Below are positions 22,491 to 35,912 of a stretch of 64,000 nt of DNA, piece after piece. A model generated the notes under the pieces. The model worked only from the letters and a program-made list of their open reading frames with translations, did no database searches and had not been told where the DNA came from. Both the position numbers and the translations under genes were made by a program. Location: NCBI GenBank assembly GCA_014529385.2, contig CM043969.1:75440676-75504675 (forward strand), given 5' to 3'. The first letter of the stretch is position 1. Each line of letters begins with the position of its first letter. The stretch is from Adiantum capillus-veneris (lineage: Eukaryota; Streptophyta; Polypodiopsida; Polypodiales; Pteridaceae).

Positions 22491-23590
22491 CACATGACTA
22501 CTTGCTAATTGGTTAGCCACTTGATTATGCTCCCTCTTGACATGCTTGAATTGCACTTCTTCAAAAAACCTCACGAGCCATTTTATGGAAAAAACCAATT
22601 CTTGAAAGTGTCTCTCTTTATCTACCAATGTCCAAAAGTTTCTTGATTACCAATAGGGCGGCCCCTTTCACTATGAGCTTGGAAACACCAAACTCCACAC
22701 ACTACTTTAGATCCATGCTAGGCCGCACTTACCCTGTAGGGAGTTCTATTTGGTGGGCTACAACCTGTCACCAAATCTATCGCATGATCCTCAAGCCTAT
22801 CCAATGACAACCTATTCTTGATGGTAGTCTAATTCAATGCATGGTAGTCAGTACACATGCAAAAAGAGCCATCCTTCTTCATACTAGCAACACCGGGGAG
22901 CAAAAGGGTGAAAAGTTAGGTTGAATCAACCCTTTTATTGATAGCTCCTCTACTTGGCTCAAATTCTCTTTTTGTTGGGCCGCACGTACCCTGTAGGGAG
23001 TTCTATTTGGTGGGCTACAACTTGGCACCAAATCTAGCACATGATAAGCCTATGAAGTGTCACATACTCAACCTCATTGTTTGTGTGAACATATTTGAGA
23101 CCATAAGCCTTAGAGAAGATAATATTACCTTGTAGATCTCATATCACCACTCCTCATCTTGATTTTTGCACCACCCTCCTATCCTTCATTGAAGAACATC
23201 GCTCCTACCAAATCAGGCTCTTTACGTGCTTTCACTTGCACTACCTTTGGATACACTAGTAAATTAAAACCCTTGTTAACCAAAAGGTCTGCCAATCCTT
23301 GGAAGGAAATGGATATCCTTGGTCTTCAAATCCAACACTACCTACCTACAATTCTCTTTGTCTAGCAAAGTGAAAACCCCACTTTCCCAATCTTGCTTGG
23401 ATCATATTGCAAGCAGCCATGGCCTCCCTAGAATAATAGGATAGGCATTATCACCTGCTTTTGCTACTTGCATTAGTGTTGATCTCTCATAATCTCTTGT
23501 GATGATTTAACACAATAACCTTCTCCATGAAGGACTCACTATCATTTTTGTCATAGCCAATACCTTTCATTGACCTATTCGATACCAATT
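22491..23590 (-). pseudogene. pol: Ty3/gypsy protease-RT-RNase H fragment (right half of a split element)
   Basis: Continues the integrase fragment across the copia insertion. On the minus strand from 23590: protease-side sequence (DKNDSESFMEKV), then near 23050 the pre-RT motif LDLVPSCSPPNRTPYRV, the RT N-terminal region (SQVEELSIKGLIQP, FSPFCSPVLLV), DGSFCMCTDYHALN, and near 22600-22500 the RNase H end (VQFKHVKREHNQVANQLAS). The RT palm with YxDD is missing. The PPN-x-x-PYRV coding stretch appears a second time (see the repeat at 22727). Confidence 0.75.
22727..23050. repeat. Duplicated pre-RT segment inside gypsy fragment
   Basis: About 70 bases at 22727-22797 and 22979-23050 are near-identical and both encode, on the minus strand, the DLV-x-x-CSPPNRTPYRV stretch that normally occurs once upstream of RT. 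The second occurrence interrupts the RT after its LDRLEDHA segment. Confidence 0.8.
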
Positions 23591-24584
23591 GTTGGAATTA
23601 GGGTTGCAAGGATGTACATAGACAGCTTGGAGAAGATGAGGAAAAGAGAGTATATTGCATATTGTGAAAATATAAAGATAAGTTATCCCTAGAGTGATGT
23701 GCATATATACAATGCACAAGGGAAATTTTTTTGCTAGTGAGGAAAAAGTATACGGTCCTAAGTGGGTTCACACACATCAGTACCACATATATGGTAACAA
23801 GAACCCTGTGTACTAACGAAAAAAAAAATAAAGCTTCCAAAAATAATTAGAAAGTGAAAGAGTGATGTAGTAAAAGGAGTAGAGTCCCATCCCCAGTCAA
23901 AGTTGAAGAACCACCCTAGAGAGTTACCCATCTGAATAGAGAAAGAGAAGCATTTAAGCTCAAAAGGGGGCTGGGGGGTGATTTTGAAGAGTTCTGGCAA
24001 CCAAACCCCCAAGAATCCTTGCACTAAAAACCCACAAGCAATCTTACAATTTCTTTATGGACAAGAAGAAAAAGCACACACCCATGAAGAGAGTGGACGA
24101 AAAAAAGGAACTCCATGCACATATTGAGGAAACCAATAAGGAGAAATCAAACTCCATGTATGGAATTCTTGATGTGCAGTAATTAGAAGAAGCTACTACT
24201 ACTACTTGCAAAACCACCCCAAGAAGAAGCCAAAGAAATATCAGAGTTTGCACAATAGCATGTTGTCCTATCACCTATATGGGAAGAGGATTCAAAAGAG
24301 ATAGAGAACAAAGTGCACAAACTGTAAGAAGAAACAAATGAAGACCAAGGACATAACTGGACAAGAGGAGGTCAAAACTTCATAGATAGCCCCTAGTCAG
24401 CATATGGAAGAGTACAACAATTATGTTCATAGGATTGTGGAGAAGATGAAGAGGTGTGTACTCTAGACAAGGCCAGGTTCAGAGTAGTGTACATGATGAT
24501 TGGAGGGGCTAACTTCAATGCACTTAGTGTGTGATTTGGTCATAGAGGCTTGTGTTGATGATTGTGCTCGTGCGACTTGGGAAG
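23591..24584. other. No gene recognised
   Basis: Sequence between the gypsy fragment and the TR-GAG element. On the minus strand a TGGTATCGAAT stretch at about 23582-23592 resembles a decayed Met-tRNA primer site next to a CAACA end, so an old LTR may start here. I cannot confirm it. Several open frames exist but carry no family motif. Confidence 0.4.
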
Positions 24585-24912
24585 TGTTGAGGTGAGCCTT
24601 TTAACTTACACTCAATACATGAACAATCCCTAAAGCCAAGCATGCACCCCTATGTGCATGGATACCACCTGCTACATAGGAATCCCTAACACATGCTTCT
24701 CAATTCATGCACACATGCTACACTTTATAGACACAAGCTACATGTTGTAGCCCATGTGATACTTGCCCCCTTTTCACTTGTGGTGCATATTCTCTTGCCT
24801 TAATATCCACTTTTCACCATTGAGCCTATATAAGGCCACCATGCTTAACTTGTAATTCATCTTCTCTCACTATGATGAATGCCTTGTTGGTCTATCCACC
24901 ATAGGAATTTCA
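24585..24912 (+). repeat. 5' LTR of TR-GAG element
   Basis: TGTTGAGGTGAG to GGAATTTCA. A TATATAAGG box lies near 24829. It is about 90 bases shorter than the right LTR, lacking a block before the shared CTCTCACTATGATG segment. Confidence 0.9.
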
Positions 24913-24914
24913 TG

Positions 24915-24926
24915 TGGTATCATAGC
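24915..24926 (+). other. Primer binding site, initiator-Met tRNA (one mismatch)
   Basis: TGGTATCATAGC, two bases after the LTR; the usual sequence has G at the ninth base. Confidence 0.85.
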
Positions 24927-26242
24927 TTACATGTAACTAGTATCTCCTAGCTACATTATTTAGATCCCTATGCTAGATTTAGTGCTCTCTCTCTATAAGC
25001 ACTAGATTGATTCATAGTTCTTTAGGAGAAGACTAATCAAGCTCAAGCCTAATTATGTCTCTCTTTGGATTTGGGTATGTCTACATGGCCACTTCCCTAA
25101 CCAAGTGATTAGAGCTAATTGGGGTCAAGCATTAGATAAGTGCAATTTTTCTTCCTTGCTTTATCGTATGTACTTTTTTGCTTACTCTTATCACCTTCTC
25201 CGAGCTTATATACCTTTGTTGGAGAGCATGAATTAAACATTTGAATGTGTGCATGCGTGTGCATAGAGATTTCCACGACCTTTTGATTTCACTAATGCAT
25301 GCCCCTTTTGGCCCAAATATTGAACACCAAGACTTTTGAAATCTCCATGTTTCATGCTTAACTTCTCCGTTTGTTTTTTAAGTGTGTGTGTGTGTGACAT
25401 ATCACATTGAGTGTGTGGACTCTAGAGTGTGGCCTTGAAGACAAAAGGACTTGCAATTTTGGTTGTTTGTATGGTGGGAGTCATTTCTTAAATAAAAGAC
25501 AAAAAGGTCCTTTTTTGTCTTTTATCACATTGAAAGTGCAACTTCCTTGGCCATGAACCAGTTTGTCACCATATAGTATCATCAACATTGAAGCTCTCAC
25601 CTTGTCATCCACCTCACCTACCTCATCATCATCTACTACAAACAACTTCTCTAGACCTATAAAGGGTTTCTTTGCACTACACCATCGAAAAGTGGCAAAA
25701 TGCTAAAGCTCATCAATTTCTTATCAACACCGCCTTCAACTGTTGCTATCAAAGCCTTGCCCAGAAGGGTCGCAAGCATTGATCTTGCCATTATTTGTCG
25801 TAGCCCATGTTCTCATAATTGTATGACAACAACGGAAGCTTGTGTTATTTGACTTGCTTGTCACCAGCCTACAAGAGTGCAACCTGTTTTGCGGTTATTG
25901 GCTCTTGTTTTAATCGACCATTTCCACTTATTCTTGACTCTTTTTGAATCATCCAAGGAAACTGTCCCACGACTTCCAATATTCTCTTAGCCTAGACATT
26001 CACACTCAATGGAGCTATTTAGGCACTAAGGACCCATCTCCAAAACACCGAAAGGGCACCCAATAATAGAATATCATCAAGTGATTAGAACAAACTTGAT
26101 AGGCTAAGAACCATATTCTGACGCATTCCATACTTGTTTATGGTGATGATGACATTATTATCATTTGGATTAAATTGATGTGTATGCTATATTTCAATGG
26201 TTAGCTCCATCACATTGCACTCAAATTTTGTAAAGGGTTTAT
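24927..26242 (+). other. Leader of TR-GAG element
   Basis: About 1.3 kb without coding motifs between primer site and gag. Contains a short (TG)n near 25385. Confidence 0.6.
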
Positions 26243-27075
26243 AGGCACTACCAAAATTATTTGGAAGCAACGTCCAGCAAAAACGTCGATAAGTTTAATG
26301 GCCTTACGCTTGATACTTGGCAGACCAAAGTGAAGGGAGTGCTCATGAAAAACAATCTTTGGAGCATTATAAAACCACCATCTAGTCTCATGGAAGCCTT
26401 GACACAAACCTTGAATTCTCAACAACAAGCCAAAGATGAGAAAGCCCTTGGAATCACATCACGGCACTCAAAGACGACTTCATTCACCACATAGATTATG
26501 CTACCCCCTGCACTTCATGCTTGGAAAACCTTAGAGTATCTTTTTTGTGCTTGAGCTAATCATTCCAAGGTGAGCCTCAAAATTCAACTTTATGGTCCCA
26601 CTATGCACGACCAAGATGATGTTTCGAGCGTTGTCAACAAACTTAAGAGTATCTCAACCAAACTTGTATGTGCTGAGGTACAAGTTCTTTATGAAGATAA
26701 AATTGACATCCTTCTCAAAGCCCTACCAAGTAGCTTTGATAACATTCTAAATGTGCTCAAGGAGAAAGATCCCATTCATACATTTAAAGATGTAATAAAT
26801 TCACTAAAAGAGGAGAAAAAAAGAATTAACACTTAACACAAGGTCTCGAAATAATGCATTTGTTATAAATGGTAAAGGTTGCTCACATTGTGGCAAAAGC
26901 AACCACAACTCACAAGATTGATTACGCATTAAGGTGTGCTCTCATTGCAACAAGAAGGGACATGCACCCAACCAATGTGTCTTCAAAGATAATGCTAAGA
27001 ACCAAAATAATCATAGAGATTCCAAAGGCAAAGCACATGTTGCAGAAGAAGAAAAAGAAGGAGATGTCAACACTG
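26243..27075 (+). pseudogene. gag: Copia gag with two zinc knuckles
   Basis: 26261-26494 gives the copia gag start (VDKFNGLTLDTWQTKVKGVL). 26570-26836 gives the UBN2-like helical region (DDVSSVVNKLKSI, ALPSSFDNIL, TFKDVINSLKEEKK). From 26876 two CCHC knuckles follow in tandem: CSHCGKSNHNSQD, whose final Cys codon is now TGA, and CSHCNKKGHAPNQC, complete. The protein stops soon after and no protease follows. Stops at several points show it is decayed. Confidence 0.85.
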
Positions 27076-27259
27076 TTTACTATCAAGATGTATTGTAATG
27101 TGTATAGACAATGTTCTAGACCCAAAATTAGGTTGTAAGACCTACCCTCTTGCATTAGATTCATTTTTTGAGCCATATGTAGTTACTTTATGTAACCCAT
27201 TTTAGACTCCTTGATAAGAATCCATGCATTTTGTGTAAGCTTCAACTTACGGGGGTGTT

Positions 27260-27676
27260 TGTTGAGGTAAGTCTTTTAGCTTACACTCAATACATGAACA
27301 ATCCCTAAAGCCAAGCATACAAGCATGCACCCCTATGTACATGGATACAAACTCCTACATAAGAATCCTTACCACATGCGTCTCATTCCATACACACATG
27401 CTACACTTTATAGACACAAGCTACATGTTGTAGCCCACGTGCTACTTGCCCCTTTCTACTTGTGGTGCATATCACTCTTGCCTTTATTTCCACTTTCCAC
27501 CATTGAGCCTATATAAGGCCACCATGCTTAACTTGCAATTCCTCTCTGATTCAAATCAATCAAGCAATTTCATTGCATTGTATTGAGTACACTAGCTTTA
27601 ATCTACTTACTCTTAATTGTTATGAAGCTCTCACTATGATGAATGCCTCATTAGTCTATCCACCATAGGCATTACA
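27260..27676 (+). repeat. 3' LTR of TR-GAG element
   Basis: 417 bp, TGTTGAGGTAAG to GGCATTACA, preceded by a GGGGGTG polypurine tract at 27251-27259. It carries a ~90-base block absent from the 5' LTR. Confidence 0.9.
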
Positions 27677-27904
27677 AGAAGACTGGCAAGTCAAACTTTG
27701 GTGGACTTTATGTGTGTAGATGTTGCATAAATATTGACTAGAGTGTGATTAGAGTTGGTTGAATAATTGCTTATCTCTATCTACATTGGTCAAGTGTTCT
27801 CTTGAATCCTCCTATTCTATGTAGCCTATGAAACTCTTGTACTCTTTTGTGTGATGCCTTCAAGCCCTTTTTGGGTTATAGGTATAGAGCGTTATTATAA
27901 GGAT
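27677..27904. other. Flank without gene
   Basis: No coding motif. It bridges the TR-GAG element and the gypsy zinc-knuckle remnant. Confidence 0.5.
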
Positions 27905-28765
27905 AATAATTATTTTAAATGCACTGAATAAGGTCATTATTATCGCACATGCCCTCATAAGCATGCAAAGAAGGAACCTCCTAGAACTACAATGGTATTT
28001 GCTCAAGAAGAGGGCGGTCTTCCACCTAGAAGTTCCTTATGCTAAGCATGGGGAAAGGTGAGAGAACATGATGTACTCATCCTCTTTAATTCTGGTTCTA
28101 CACACAATTATATATTTGTGGGATTATCATTAAAGCTAGGGATTGAGACAAACACATGCTGCTAAAGGACCCTTTGAAGGCCAAGAGACTCAAGTCACAC
28201 CTAGAAGTTCCTTATGCTAAGCATGGGGAAAGGTGAGAGAACATGATGTACTCATCCTCTTTGATTCTGGTTCCACACACAATTATATATTTGTGGGATT
28301 ATCATTAAAGCTAGGGATTGAGACAAACACATGTTGCTAAAGGACCCTTTGAAGGCCAAGAGACTCAAGTCACACCTTTGATTGAAAAGTTAAGGCTTCA
28401 TGTTCAAGGGTATGTGAACAAAGAAGATTTTCTCATCTCTCCACACAAGAATGAGGATGTGTTGCTTGTAGCACCATGGTTAGAACATATGGATGCTTCC
28501 ATCAGATTTCCAAGGAGGCTAGTAGCATTTTAGCACAAGGGTAGAGACATCACTTTGCAAGTCAATGAAAAGGGCCACACCATTCCCATTGTATCTCATG
28601 ACCCCTTTGACAAATCAATAAAGAGTTCTATTTTTGCTTGTTCCTAAAAATAATGTCAACTCTTCTATTGGTGCATTAAAATTAGAAAGTATTTCCATTC
28701 ATTTCTAAATGAACATGTTGATCTTTTTATTGATGACATCATAGGAGAGTTACCTCTTAAAAGGG
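27905..28765 (+). pseudogene. gag-pro: Gypsy zinc knuckle and protease remnant, with internal duplication
   Basis: Near 27915 a knuckle remnant reads YFKCTE, stop, GHYYRTC. Retropepsin sequence follows, AWGKVREHDVLILF then the active site. A 175-bp tandem duplication repeats this stretch: in the first copy the active-site triad reads N-S-G, in the second D-S-G. After the duplication the frame 28318-28533 continues with the C-terminal protease motif (LIEKLRLHVQGYV, then DVLLVAPWLE in place of the usual LGxPWL). Confidence 0.8.
28023..28372 (+). repeat. 175-bp tandem duplication across the protease active site
   Basis: 28023-28197 is repeated at 28198-28372 with only a few differences. Since 175 is not a multiple of three, the event itself shifts the reading frame. 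Confidence 0.92.
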
Positions 28766-28768
28766 GGG

Positions 28769-29260
28769 ATGATGACTATAGGAAGCTGTCTTCCTAACAA
28801 GCCTCCTTATCAAGTCTCACCAGCTCAACAAGAGGAGATTATATCACAAGTTAATGAACTTGGAACAAAAGGAATGGTAAGACCTAGCTCTTCACCATTT
28901 TGTTCTCCTATCTTGTTAATGCACAAAAAGGATGGTACATACAAAATGTGTGTAGACTATTGTACATTAAACAAGATAACAATGAAGAACAGATTTCCAG
29001 TCCCAAGGATTGAAGGTTTGTTTGATAAGCTGCAAGGATCTACCTACTTTAGTGGAATAGACCTTAAAAGTGGTTATCATCAAATAAAAATTGTACCAAA
29101 AGATATTCACAAGACAGCCTTTAGGAGCACCTTTTGCTTGCATAAATATATTGTCATGTCTTTTGGGTTGACAAATGCTCAGCCACATTCAATCGAATTA
29201 TGGAAATATTTTTTTATGTACATAGGGCTTACACTAGATCGAACATAAAGAGCATCTCAA
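28769..29260 (+). pseudogene. pol: Gypsy RT N-terminal half
   Basis: Open for 159 codons: PNKPPYQVSPAQQEEI, MVRPSSSPFCSPILLMHKKD, CVDYCTLNKITMKNRFPVPR, YFSGIDLKSGYHQIKI (first catalytic Asp), then SFGLTNAQPHS where the usual F-x-x-L-x-N-A-P-A-x-F motif lies. The sequence then jumps: the block with the catalytic YxDD is deleted, so the RT is inactive. Confidence 0.9.
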
Positions 29261-29299
29261 AGTAGTGTTTCAAGCATTGCAAGAAAATAAATAATTCAT

Positions 29300-29950
29300 T
29301 AATCACAAAAAAGAATGAATTCTTCTTAAAAGAGATTCAATATTTAGGTTATATTATCTGAAAGGATGGTATACGTATGGAAGCTTGAGGTGATAAATGA
29401 ATGGCATGAACCAAGGAATCTACATGACCTACAAAGTTTTATTGGAATGTGCTCATACTATAGAAGATTCATTGCAAAATTCTTGGCCATAGCAAGACCA
29501 TTACATGATTTGACCAAGAAGAATGTCAAGTATGTATGGAATAAAAAGTAGAGAAAACTTGTCTTAGTGCTAGGAGACCTCTCAAAGCCATTTGATGTCC
29601 ATTGTGATGCAAGTAGTGATTGTCTTGGAGCGGTACTACTTCAAGAAGGGCATGCCATAGCATATATGAGAGTCGTTGATTGCACTATGATGAGATGGTA
29701 CTTGGCATCTATGAAAAAGAGATTCTAGCTATCTTACATGCCTTGGATACGTAGAAGCATTACTTGGGATTCCCTTCATCATTCAAATGGATCACCAGAG
29801 TCTCAAGTACTTCATGACACAAACCAAGATTTCCAATAGACAATGAGGTGGACAAATTTCCTTTCACAAATTCATTTTCACATTTCTCACATTCCTAATA
29901 AGCACAATCAAGTAGCCAATGCACTCTCACATAGACATCAATACAATGCT
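29300..29950 (+). pseudogene. pol: Gypsy RT connection and RNase H remnant
   Basis: 29366-29551 is the connection region (SFIGMCSYYRRFIAKFLAIARPLHDL). RNase H follows in broken frames: FDVHCDASSDCLGAVLLQEG near 29590, and the link to integrase (KHNQVANALSHR) near 29910. Confidence 0.85.
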
Positions 29951-30025
29951 GTCTCAATAGCCTCTCATAATGATCTAGCCTCTATGGTAGATGAATATGC
30001 TACTAAACCAAATTATTGAGATGTT

Positions 30026-31070
30026 ATGTCAACCATAGCACTAGGGACGATGCAAGAACCATACATGGTTCAAGATGGCTATCTTCTCTATGGATCTTGG
30101 CTATGTGTTACTAAAAGTTTAAGAGATAAGGTCATGTATGAATCTCATGGCCCACCATATGATGGACGTAAAGGAATTCAAGAAACAATGAATGCAATTG
30201 AGACATATTTCTTTTGGCCTGCAATGAGAAAGGACACACAAGAATACATAACTCAAAGCATTACTTGCCAAAAGATCAAGTATGACTGTGGGAAGCAACT
30301 TGGTTTGCTCCAACCACTCAATTCTTGATTCTCCATGGGAGAGTATTGCGATGGATTTTATCTTTGGCTTACTATAGTTTATTCATGGAAATATAGGGAT
30401 ATGGATAGTAGTATACATGTTTAGCAAGAAAGCTCATTTTATACCTGTCAAAAAGACTACTAAGGTTCCACATATGGCACGTTTATTCATCTCTTAAATA
30501 TTTAAGTATCATGGCTTCCCATCAAGTATAATTTTTGATAGAGATCCTAAAATGATCAGTAATTTTTGTAAGGGACTCTTTGAGAGTCTTGGAGCAAAGC
30601 TCAATTTCTTGTCAACCTATCATTCTCAAACGAATGGGCAAGTGAAATTGTGAACTCCGTTGTGTTTGATCTACTCGAAGTCTATGTAACGGAAGTAGAC
30701 CAATGCAATCAATGGGAGAAGTATCTACCTTTAGTAGAATATACATACAACAATAATGTGAATCTTTCTATAGGTAAAGCACCTTTTGAGGTAATTGAAG
30801 GAAGGTCAGAAGTTCCCTCCATTTTGAAAATGCATGGGAAGATCTTCGCTACTGATGAGTATAGTCCTGACTTACGCAATGCTTTCACTAAAATCAAAGA
30901 AGCAATCTCTATTGTACAAGAAAAGTATAGGTCTAGTGCTGACAATCATAGAAGAACTCTTCAGCTCAAAGAGAATGATTGGGTTCTCTTGAAGTTTCCC
31001 AAAGCTCTCTTAAGGCACACTATGGGAAAAGCTAGCATGAAGAGATCATAGGCCATCAAAAGTACTATGG
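30026..31070 (+). pseudogene. pol: Gypsy integrase
   Basis: 30026-30328 gives the zinc domain (YFFWPAMRKDTQEYI, then ITCQKIK). The catalytic core at 30330-30640 is full of stops. 30650-31051 gives the core end and C-terminal domain (WEKYLPLVEYTYNN, GKAPFEVIEG, then WVLLKFPKALLR). The layout matches the minus-strand chromovirus at 2238-6552, so the two are probably related families. Confidence 0.85.
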
Positions 31071-31189
31071 CGTGCAAGTACTATGGACCATTCTAGATTC
31101 TACGGCCAATCAATCAAAAAACTTATCAACTTGAGCTAACCTTTCATTTTCCCATCCATAGTGCATTCCATTTAAGTCTACTAAAGGGC

Positions 31190-31345
31190 TACAAGGGCGA
31201 TCCACCTTAAGAGCCAATAGTAGAAGATCCTCCAAAATTTGAAGGGGCTGAAGAGATATTGCAACCCGAGCAACGTACCATCCATCATGAAGACAAGGTG
31301 CTATGCAATGATAAGGTAAATGGATGCACAAGCCACAATTGAAGG
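31190..31345 (+). pseudogene. Chromodomain remnant start
   Basis: Reads PPKFEGAEEILQPEQRTIHHEDKVL, the segment that directly precedes the chromodomain in chromoviruses, then stops. The chromodomain body itself is not found downstream. Confidence 0.65.
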
Positions 31346-31724
31346 ATAGTATGTCACTTCTAGCTACCTACAATGAATTGCATGCAAAGTGCTAATGTTT
31401 TTACATCAATGTATTCAATTAAGAATACGATGAAGAAAAACATGATTCTCACTATTGAACTCTATTTTCTTAATGTTTACAAGGAATGGGTATGCATACC
31501 AAATGTTATACACTCACGATAGAGTTTCTCCCGAGTACCGAGTAGACTTGCAATCTATTGCGAGAAGGTGCTAGTGCTAATACGGTAGACATACTTGCGA
31601 CATGTTTTCTGGTCATATACTTTGGAACGATGTCAAATGTGCTAAAAGTGGACCCTGAGCAAAAAACCAATGGACCAAAGATATCTCTCTTGAATAGAAG
31701 CATTGTAGAGGACGACTATGATTT

Positions 31725-33437
<1,713 letters not shown>

Positions 33438-34190
33438 TGTTAGGAAATAAGACGTAGCTAAATAGATAATTGAGTAGATTACTTAATGGAGAGAGACAGA
33501 TTTATATACACAAGATTATAGAGTAGAGAGAGAGAGAGAGAGTACACACGATATACGTGGTTCACCCAATGTGGGCTACGTCCACAGGAAAGCAGCCACT
33601 CAATGGCTTTAGTACTTCAAAACAAGAAGTAGTTTACAAAGGGATTATACCCTTAATGGAGCTCCCGCCTTGCTTCACTCTCACCACCTCACAATCACCT
33701 TGTTGCATCAACTTCACACTATGAAATGTGTGTAGAAATGGCCTCCTTTTATAGGCAAAAGGGCTGCCCTCACTTATGAGAGACGGCCATGTGTAGCCGC
33801 CCTTGTGCGAATAAGTCCAAATCGGACCCTCCAATCCGCCCATGTGTGGCCGCCCTTGAGAAGACAAGTCCGCTTTTGAATTCGGCCACCGGCCACCGGC
33901 CATTGACTTCCGGCCACCAGCCACCGGCCATTGACTTCCGACCACCAGCCATCGGCCATTGACTACCGGCCACCAACCAACTGACCGGTTGTTTTCCGAC
34001 CACTTTCCGGCCATAATATTCCGGCGAAAAAAAAAGTCTCGGGGCCCCCCGATTCTTGTCCGTGAAAATTTTGGTTTCCGGTGAGTGATTTTCCTTCACG
34101 CACGATGGCTTCTCCTCATAATGGGGGCCTTACAAATGTGAGCTTTTACCACAGAAAATTACAAGGGTAAATCAGGCTCCATACTTATCA
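33438..34190 (-). repeat. 3' LTR of minus-strand copia element
   Basis: 753 bp, TGTTAGGAAATAAG to ATACTTATCA (plus-strand view). Contains a GA run and a 28-bp minisatellite near 33893-33990. The adjoining ATCTCCCACTTGG is the polypurine tract on the complementary strand. Confidence 0.93.
33885..33995. repeat. 28-bp minisatellite in the LTR
   Basis: At least three ~28-base units of the form GGCCATTGACTTCCGGCCAC plus CAGCCACC. The same array is in the other LTR at about 38640-38755, so it was present before insertion. Confidence 0.85.
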
Positions 34191-34250
34191 ATCTCCCACT
34201 TGGAGACTGATCTCCAAACCAAACCTGTGACTGCTTTCCATTCTGGCTTC

Positions 34251-35912
34251 TTATCCTTGAATGCCGATTGAAGATGAGCAAAAGCTCAACTTCTCCTTGT
34301 TGACCACCTTTGTAAACATGTCTGCAGGATTTTCAATTGTATGCACCTTTCCTAGCTTTAGTTGTCCCTCTTCCAAAAGAGTGCGTATGAAGTGATATCT
34401 CACCTCAATGTTCTTTGTCCTTGAATGAAATGCTGAGTTCTTCGCAAGATGGATAGCGCTTTGGCTATCACTGTATAAAACAGAATTGTCTTGTTTGAAT
34501 CCAAGCTCTTCTAAGAATCTGTGAAGCCACATAATTTCTTTGCTTGCCTCCGTCATTGCTACATACTCTGCTTCCGTGGTAGAAAGTGAAACCACTTTCT
34601 GCAGCTTTGAAGCCCGGCTTACTGCTGTGCCTCCAACCGTGAACACATAGCCAGTAGTGCTCCTTCGAGTATCTTTGTCACCTGCCATATCTGCATAAGC
34701 ATACCCTTCTAGAAAAATATCAGTTCCTCCAAAATACAAAGCATTTGTTGTTGTCCCTTTTAGATACCTAAGTATCCACTTCACAGCTTGCCAATGCTCT
34801 TTACCTGGGTTGTCCATGAACCTACTCACAACTCCCACTGCATGTGCAATGTCTGGCCTTGTCCAGACCAAAGCATACATTAGAGAACCTACCGCTGCAG
34901 CATATGGAACTTTAGACATATAGGCTATCTCCTCTTGTGTCTTTGGACACATATCCTTCGTTAGTTTAAAATGACCAGCCAAAGGTGTAGAAACTAGTTT
35001 TGCATTTTGCATTGCAAACCTTTCTAGTACCTTCTTGATGTAATCTTCTTGAGATAGCTTTATTGTCTTCTTCGTCCTGTCCCTTGATATTTTCATACCA
35101 AGTATCCTCTTTGCAACACCTAAATCTTTCATTGAAAAAGATTTGGATAGCTCCTCTTTTAGGTCTTTGATGTCCTGCATGTTAGCACTTGCAATCAACA
35201 TGTCATCAACATACAACATTAGGATGATGAATTTCCCATCTCCCAAATTCTTCGTGTAGATGCAGTGATCCGAGTTGCATCTTGTGAATCCATGATCCAA
35301 CATCCATCGATCAAACTTCAAGTACCATTGTCTTGATGCTTGCTTTAAACCATACAAGCTCTTCTTTAATCTGCAAACCATTTTCTCCTTACCTTTTACT
35401 TCATACCCCTTTGGTTGAAGCATGTAGATTTCCTCCTCTAAGTCACCGTGAGGGAATGCCGTATTTACATCCATTTGCTCGAGATTTAGATCATGAGCAG
35501 CCACAAGGCTTAAGACAAGCATAATTGAGTTCATTTTTACAACAGGAGAAAATATTTCATTGAAGTCAATACCTTTCTTTTGAGAAAAACCTTTTACCAC
35601 AAGCCTAGACTTGTACCTTTTCTTCCCACCTTCTTCTTCCTTCAGCTTGTACACCCATTTGTTTTGAAGTGCCCGCTTACCTTTAGGCAACTCAACCAAC
35701 TCCCATGTTTGGTTGCGATGTAGTGAGTCCATCTCCACTTGAATGCTCTTCGTCCATTCTTCTTTGGATTCATGTTGCATAGCTTCTTCATATGATTCCG
35801 GCTCTCCAGAATCTGAGATCAAGAGATGGTTGAAGAAAGGAACAAACCTTTCTGGAGGTCTACTTGCTCTTGTAGATCTTCGGGGAATAGGTTGAGGCTT
35901 CTCATTTGGTTG
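34251..35912 (-). pseudogene. pol: Copia reverse transcriptase-RNase H
   Basis: A 523-codon open frame (35822-34251) plus the upstream Pro-rich link. RT motifs are intact: WELVELPKGKRAL, SRLVVKGFSQKKG, QMDVNTAFPHGDL, SLYGLKQASRQWY, and YVDDMLI near 35210. RNase H motifs: YAYADMAGDKDTRRST, STTEAEYVAM, DSQSAIHLAKN, VRYHFIR. It is the best-preserved enzyme in the window. A TAA at 35916-35918 separates it from the integrase in the same frame. Confidence 0.95.

Larger units (their letters stand above)
24585..27676 (+). mobile_element. Gag-only copia-type LTR element (TR-GAG class)
   Basis: Paired LTRs (24585-24912 and 27260-27676), a Met-tRNA-like primer site, a single gag region, a polypurine tract, and no protease, integrase or RT anywhere between. 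The flanks share GAAG with one mismatch in the fifth base. This fits the non-autonomous TR-GAG group known from plants, which must borrow pol from a related copia. The gag itself now holds several stops. Confidence 0.85.

Noticed and set aside
22290-22508. 72-codon frame across the copia LTR, also seen at 16893-17207
   Set aside because: Identical translation of the two LTR copies; no independent gene.
23758-24274. Minus-strand frames with hydrophobic stretches
   Set aside because: Short, no family motif, and composition follows the AT-rich sequence; could not be supported as membrane proteins.
33634-34099. Gly/Trp/Pro-rich frames repeated at 38395-38874
   Set aside because: They arise from the 28-bp minisatellite in the two LTRs of one element and are not a gene.
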